A stretch of DNA of 64,000 bases from NCBI GenBank assembly GCA_900544395.1, contig UQVC01000001.1, positions 62,001 to 126,000 of the forward strand, given 5' to 3'. Under the pieces are notes generated by a model, which worked only from the letters and a program-made list of their open reading frames with translations, searched no databases and was not told the origin of the DNA. Of this stretch, positions 60,577 to 64,000 are shown piece by piece (position 1 is the first letter of the stretch; each line of letters opens with the position of its first letter). This DNA is from an uncultured Ruminococcus sp. GTDB lineage: Bacteria > Bacillota > Clostridia > Lachnospirales > Lachnospiraceae. The position numbers and the translations under genes are program-made.

Positions 60577-62112
60577 TTATTTTTTTGAAATTCTTTTTTC
60601 CAAAGCCTCGATCACTGTTTTTAAAACCTTTAACCGGGCATAATATTTGTCATTTCCTTCTACTACAATCCACGGGGCATATTCTGTGGATGTGCGGATC
60701 AGCATCTCATTGACTGCCTCTTCATACTGTGTCCATTTTTCCCGGTTTCTCCAGTCTTCTTCCGTGATCTTCCACTGCTTTTCGGGATCTTCCTGTCTCG
60801 CCAGGAAACGCTTCTTTTGTTCTGCCTGATCGATCTGCATCCAGAATTTTAAGACAACCGCGCCCGCATCTGCAAGATCTCTTTCCAGATCATTGATTTC
60901 TTTGTATGCCCGTTTCCATTCCTCTTGTGAGCAGAATCCTTCCACCCGCTCTACCAGCACCCTTCCATACCAGGTCCTGTCAAAAATGGCAATATGCCCG
61001 TCCTTTGGCATTTTTCTCCAGAACCGCCACAGATAGTGGTATCCCTTTTCCAGATCATTGGGAGCTGCCGTAGGACTTACCACATACCCTCTTGGATCCA
61101 TCTTTTCCGTCAGACGCCGGATCGCGCCACCTTTGCCTGCCGCATCCCAGCCTTCAAATCCAATCACCACCGGAATCCGTTTCCGGTAAAGTTCTCCATG
61201 GAGCTTTGCGAGCTTTTTCTGGTATGCCTTACACTTTTCTTCATATGTTTCCCGGTCACAGCACCGTGTCAGATCCGCTTTTGCCAGTACGGATTGCCCC
61301 AGTTTTTCAGTATCTGACCATACTTTTTCTTCTGCCTGGCAGGCAGTCTCTTTCTCGGTTCGGATCACCTCTTCTGCTGCTCTCCTTGCCTTTTCCTGGG
61401 TCTGTGCTTCTATCCTCTGTGTCAGCATCTGCAGAATCACCGTATAGATCTTGACAGTTGCATAGCGCCGGTCTGTTGCCTCCACGATCGTCCACGGCGC
61501 TTCCCTGGTATCTGTTCTTCGCAACATCTCCTCTGCCATCGACTGGTATCTGTCGTAGTATTTGTTTTTCTCCAATTCTGTTTTCGTCACACGCCACGCA
61601 GTTTCTTTGGATGCAAGCAATGTTTCAAATCTTTGTTTTTGTTCTTTTTGATCGATATCTAAAAAGAATTTGATCAGCAGTATCCCATCATCTGTGAGCT
61701 GTTTTTCAAAAGAACAGATGGATCGATAGCAGATTTCCAGCTCAGATTCTCTGGTCTTTTTTTCAAACCGGTCGTTACATACTTTTCGATACCAGCTTCC
61801 GTCATAGACGGTAATTCTCCCTTTGGATGGGATTTTCAACCAGAATCTCCATAAAAATGGATGCATCGCTTCCTCCCTTGTCTCTTCTTTGATTGGAAAG
61901 ACTTCAAAGCCCCGGGGATCCAGACTTTGGATCAGTTTTCCGATCTGTACGCCTTTCCCGGCGGCATCAAAGCCCTCCATCACGATCATGATCGGAATCC
62001 CCAGTTCCCTGCACTGTCTCTGGAGCTTGCCAAGCTGAGGTTTTAACACTTCCATTTTTGCTTTATACTCTGCTTTTTCCATTTTCTTTGTCAAATCTAT
62101 TTTTTCCAACAT
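60577..62112 (-). CDS. pap: Polyphosphate:AMP phosphotransferase, double PPK2 domain
   Basis: A 511-residue protein built of two PPK2 domains. The first has the P-loop GFDAAGKG, the second GWDAAGKGG; each is followed by lid motifs (WYRKV, TWYGRVLVERVEG). Double-domain PPK2 proteins phosphorylate AMP with polyphosphate, with the C-terminal half active in studied cases. The ATG at 62112 has AGGAGGGAAGG; the longer frame to 62271 crosses a terminator. Confidence 0.85.
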   Translation of the reverse strand: MLEKIDLTKKMEKAEYKAKMEVLKPQLGKLQRQCRELGIPIMIVMEGFDAAGKGVQIGKLIQSLDPRGFEVFPIKEETREEAMHPFLWRFWLKIPSKGRITVYDGSWYRKVCNDRFEKKTRESELEICYRSICSFEKQLTDDGILLIKFFLDIDQKEQKQRFETLLASKETAWRVTKTELEKNKYYDRYQSMAEEMLRRTDTREAPWTIVEATDRRYATVKIYTVILQMLTQRIEAQTQEKARRAAEEVIRTEKETACQAEEKVWSDTEKLGQSVLAKADLTRCCDRETYEEKCKAYQKKLAKLHGELYRKRIPVVIGFEGWDAAGKGGAIRRLTEKMDPRGYVVSPTAAPNDLEKGYHYLWRFWRKMPKDGHIAIFDRTWYGRVLVERVEGFCSQEEWKRAYKEINDLERDLADAGAVVLKFWMQIDQAEQKKRFLARQEDPEKQWKITEEDWRNREKWTQYEEAVNEMLIRTSTEYAPWIVVEGNDKYYARLKVLKTVIEALEKRISKK

Positions 62113-62173
62113 GCCCCTTCCCTCCTGATCCTTTTTGTCCTTATTCTTCCCATCTGCCGCCTTTTTATCCAAT

Positions 62174-62228
62174 ATAAAAACCGTATGGATCCTGTGAAAT
62201 ACCTGGTATCCCACAACATCCATACGGT
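62174..62228 (-). terminator. Intrinsic terminator after nahK
   Basis: Eleven-bp perfect arms (ACCGTATGGAT / ATCCATACGGT), followed on the minus strand by TTTTATATT. Confidence 0.85.
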
Positions 62229-62234
62229 CTCTTT

Positions 62235-63344
62235 TTAATAACGGCTCACAATTTCTTTCATCGTCTCCCACTTCTGCTCCATGTCCGCAACCAGTTTAAA
62301 CTGTGTACGCGCACGATCCAGATTGTGATTCTCACGGTGGATCTTAAAGTAATGATCTCCCTCCAGATAATCTGTCAGGAAACGCATTCCACATTCATAG
62401 GTCATGATCTTTGCGCCAAAAGGAAGCATCTCCACTTCTTTTTCCGTAAGACGACCTTTGCATCCTTCCAGGAATCCTTTTACATATACTTCAAATAATT
62501 CCATATCACAGGACACTTTATCCAGATCCACTTCATCTTCTGCTGCCGTGCTTGCTCCAAAACGGATCGAATCTCCAAAATCATGCATGGCAAGTCCCGG
62601 CATAACCGTATCCAGGTCGATCACGCAGATTCCTTTTCTGGTCTGATCATCGATCATAATGTTATTTAACTTAGTATCATTGTGTGTCACTCGAAGCGGA
62701 AGCTCTTTTCTTTCCAGCATCTCTGTAAAGACTCCGGCATCTTTTTCTCTTGCCAGTACAAATTCAATTTCTTTCTGTACAGATGCTGCACGTCCGCACG
62801 CATCTGCTTTCACAGCCTTTTTGAACGTCTCAAACCGTTTTTTCGTATTATGAAAATCCGGAATGGTCTCATGCAGTGTCTCTGCCGGATAATCTGCCAG
62901 CAGATACTGGAAATTTCCAAAAGAGACTGCACTTTCGTAGAAATCTTCCTGACTTTCTACCTGGTCATAACTGGTCGCGCCCTCGATGTAATGATAAGCT
63001 CTCCAGTATTCCCCCTCGCTGTCCACATAAAACATGCTTCCATCCCCAAGAGGAATCACATTCAGTGTCTCTCTCTCCGGATCTCCACCGTTTTCCTCAA
63101 TTTTTTTCCGCAGATACGTTGTCACCCCAATGATATTTTCCATCAGTTCTTCCGGATGTGTAAAAATCTCCCGGTTCATCTCCTGAAGAATCATCCGTTT
63201 TGCAAGGCCTTCCCGATCTGTATACTCTACCAGATAGGTATTGTTGATGTGCCCGCTTCCATAAATGCCTTTGCAGTTCAACTCTCCCAAATAAGAATAC
63301 TGTGCCAGTACTTCGTTTAATTCTTTTTCTGTAATCTCTCTCAT
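62235..63344 (-). CDS. nahK: N-acetylhexosamine 1-kinase
   Basis: A 369-residue APH-fold kinase, strikingly like Bifidobacterium NahK as I recall it. Shared stretches include GHINNTYLV, LRVTHNDTKLNNIM with the catalytic Asp, VIDLDTVMPG, DFGDSIRFGAST and ECGMRFLTDYLEGD. NahK phosphorylates GlcNAc or GalNAc at C1 after lacto- or galacto-N-biose is split, so that mucin and milk-glycan sugars enter central metabolism. The phosphorylase partner (lnpA) is not here. The gene has its own promoter and terminator. Confidence 0.85.
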   Translation of the reverse strand: MREITEKELNEVLAQYSYLGELNCKGIYGSGHINNTYLVEYTDREGLAKRMILQEMNREIFTHPEELMENIIGVTTYLRKKIEENGGDPERETLNVIPLGDGSMFYVDSEGEYWRAYHYIEGATSYDQVESQEDFYESAVSFGNFQYLLADYPAETLHETIPDFHNTKKRFETFKKAVKADACGRAASVQKEIEFVLAREKDAGVFTEMLERKELPLRVTHNDTKLNNIMIDDQTRKGICVIDLDTVMPGLAMHDFGDSIRFGASTAAEDEVDLDKVSCDMELFEVYVKGFLEGCKGRLTEKEVEMLPFGAKIMTYECGMRFLTDYLEGDHYFKIHRENHNLDRARTQFKLVADMEQKWETMKEIVSRY

Positions 63345-63414
63345 AGCGTTCTCCTTACCATACCTTCACAAATCTTTTTCTTTTCCTTTATCCAGGGAAA
63401 GAAACTATGCTTTC

Positions 63415-63444
63415 AGTATACTCGTCCCGCTGCACTTCCTGCAA
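63415..63444 (-). promoter_or_regulatory. Promoter of nahK
   Basis: On the minus strand: -35 TTGCAG, 18-nt spacer, -10 TATACT. Confidence 0.5.
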
Positions 63445-63464
63445 TTGCGATTTTGCTTAAAAAA

Positions 63465-64000
63465 TTAGATATCTTGCGTTTCTGATTTCTGTTTCATTTC
63501 CGCCAGTACTTTTTTGAAGTTTTTTCGAAACAGGATCAGCGTTGTCGCAACTGCGATCACGTCTGCAATCGGTTCTGCCAGGAAAACTGCCTGTACATTG
63601 TCTTCCAGAAATACTGGCATGATATAAATCAGCGGGATCAACACGATAATCTTTCGAAACATTGCCAAAAATGCTGAAATTTTAGAATTTCCAAATGCAA
63701 TAAACGTCTGCTGACAGGCAATCTGTGCTCCCATCAGTACCACTGCCGCCATATAAATGCGCATCGCCCATCTTGCAAATTCTGCCAACTGCGGATCATT
63801 GGTAAAGATCGTGACAAATACACCCGGAAGCAGTTCTGCTACTGCCCAGATACAGGCCGCATAAATCACTGACAACAACAACAGCAGGCGGAATCCTTTT
63901 CTCACACGTTCCGGATTGTTTGCTCCGAAATTGTAACTGATGATCGGCTGTCCTCCCTGGGTCAGTCCCTGCAGAGGCAGCATGGCAAACTGCATCACGC
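63465..64000 (-). CDS. MATE family efflux transporter (partial, N-terminus outside window)
   Basis: The last 178 or so residues of a MATE protein are visible, with five to six membrane helices. QGLTQGGQPIISYNFGANN is the conserved loop opening the second half of MATE transporters. The full protein should be about 450 residues. Substrates are drugs or other cations exchanged for Na+ or H+; the specific one is unknown. Confidence 0.85.
   Translation of the reverse strand, partial: VMQFAMLPLQGLTQGGQPIISYNFGANNPERVRKGFRLLLLLSVIYAACIWAVAELLPGVFVTIFTNDPQLAEFARWAMRIYMAAVVLMGAQIACQQTFIAFGNSKISAFLAMFRKIIVLIPLIYIMPVFLEDNVQAVFLAEPIADVIAVATTLILFRKNFKKVLAEMKQKSETQDI

Noticed and set aside
1..64000. CRISPR arrays, rRNA or tRNA genes
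   Set aside because: No regularly spaced repeats and no cloverleaf-like or rRNA sequence was recognised on reading either strand.

Overview
The window looks like chromosomal DNA of a low-to-moderate-GC, Gram-positive, anaerobic gut bacterium of the Lachnospiraceae type (Blautia / Mediterraneibacter / Dorea neighbourhood). This is inferred from gene content, not from a database match: purine-rich Shine-Dalgarno sequences before nearly every gene, Rex, NfnAB, formate-THF ligase with FolD, a citrate synthase of the Re type, a fused PotC-PotD, a YebC/alr/MazF neighbourhood and an N-acetylhexosamine 1-kinase. Most genes lie on the minus strand in long, tightly packed operons. No rRNA, tRNA or CRISPR array was seen, and no gene-free stretch exceeds about 300 bases.

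Layout. 1-5.9 kb: a partial DUF3796-like membrane protein divergent from a ferritin-like protein; an AAA ATPase; a GNAT acetyltransferase broken by an internal deletion; a MerR-methyltransferase fusion with a textbook 19-bp-spacer promoter; a methyltransferase/ECF S-component pair; rlmH and an AlkD-like gene. 5.9-11.4 kb: BrnQ with a C_GCAxxG_C_C redox protein, the NfnAB ferredoxin:NADP oxidoreductase with a dyad operator inside its promoter, and an iron alcohol dehydrogenase. 11.6-18.7 kb: one operon tepA-ftsK-fhs-folD and a zinc-ribbon membrane protein. 18.8-21.8 kb: a CFI-box protein with metY, and an SDR dehydrogenase.

21.9-24.6 kb is an AT-rich small island. Two diverged copies of a 120-bp leader flank a toxin/antitoxin-like pair, a small hypothetical gene and a tyrosine recombinase. 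The recombinase is preceded by an 18-codon leader ORF and a terminator-like hairpin that includes its ribosome binding site. Its frame breaks at an A_AAA_AAG heptamer where a -1 shift would restore the whole enzyme. This is the least ordinary part of the window.

24.6-30 kb: yebC, mazF, alr, nnr, rex and a frameshifted alpha/beta hydrolase. 30-34.8 kb: an ABC-F protein, an ECF sigma/anti-sigma pair with a likely self-recognised promoter, and an MFS transporter. 34.8-45 kb: biosynthesis. A Re-citrate synthase - GntR - isocitrate dehydrogenase operon makes 2-oxoglutarate for glutamate, and a leuB-ilvD-ilvB-serC-serA operon makes branched-chain amino acids and serine. 45-54.3 kb: yajC, tgt, an L,D-transpeptidase, then aroC overlapping a potA-potB-potCD polyamine transporter, and YitT. 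54.4-60.5 kb: the macromolecular-synthesis cluster dnaG-rpoD-trmK-nif3 plus a nucleoside kinase. 60.6-64 kb: a double-domain PPK2 polyphosphate phosphotransferase, NahK and a partial MATE transporter.
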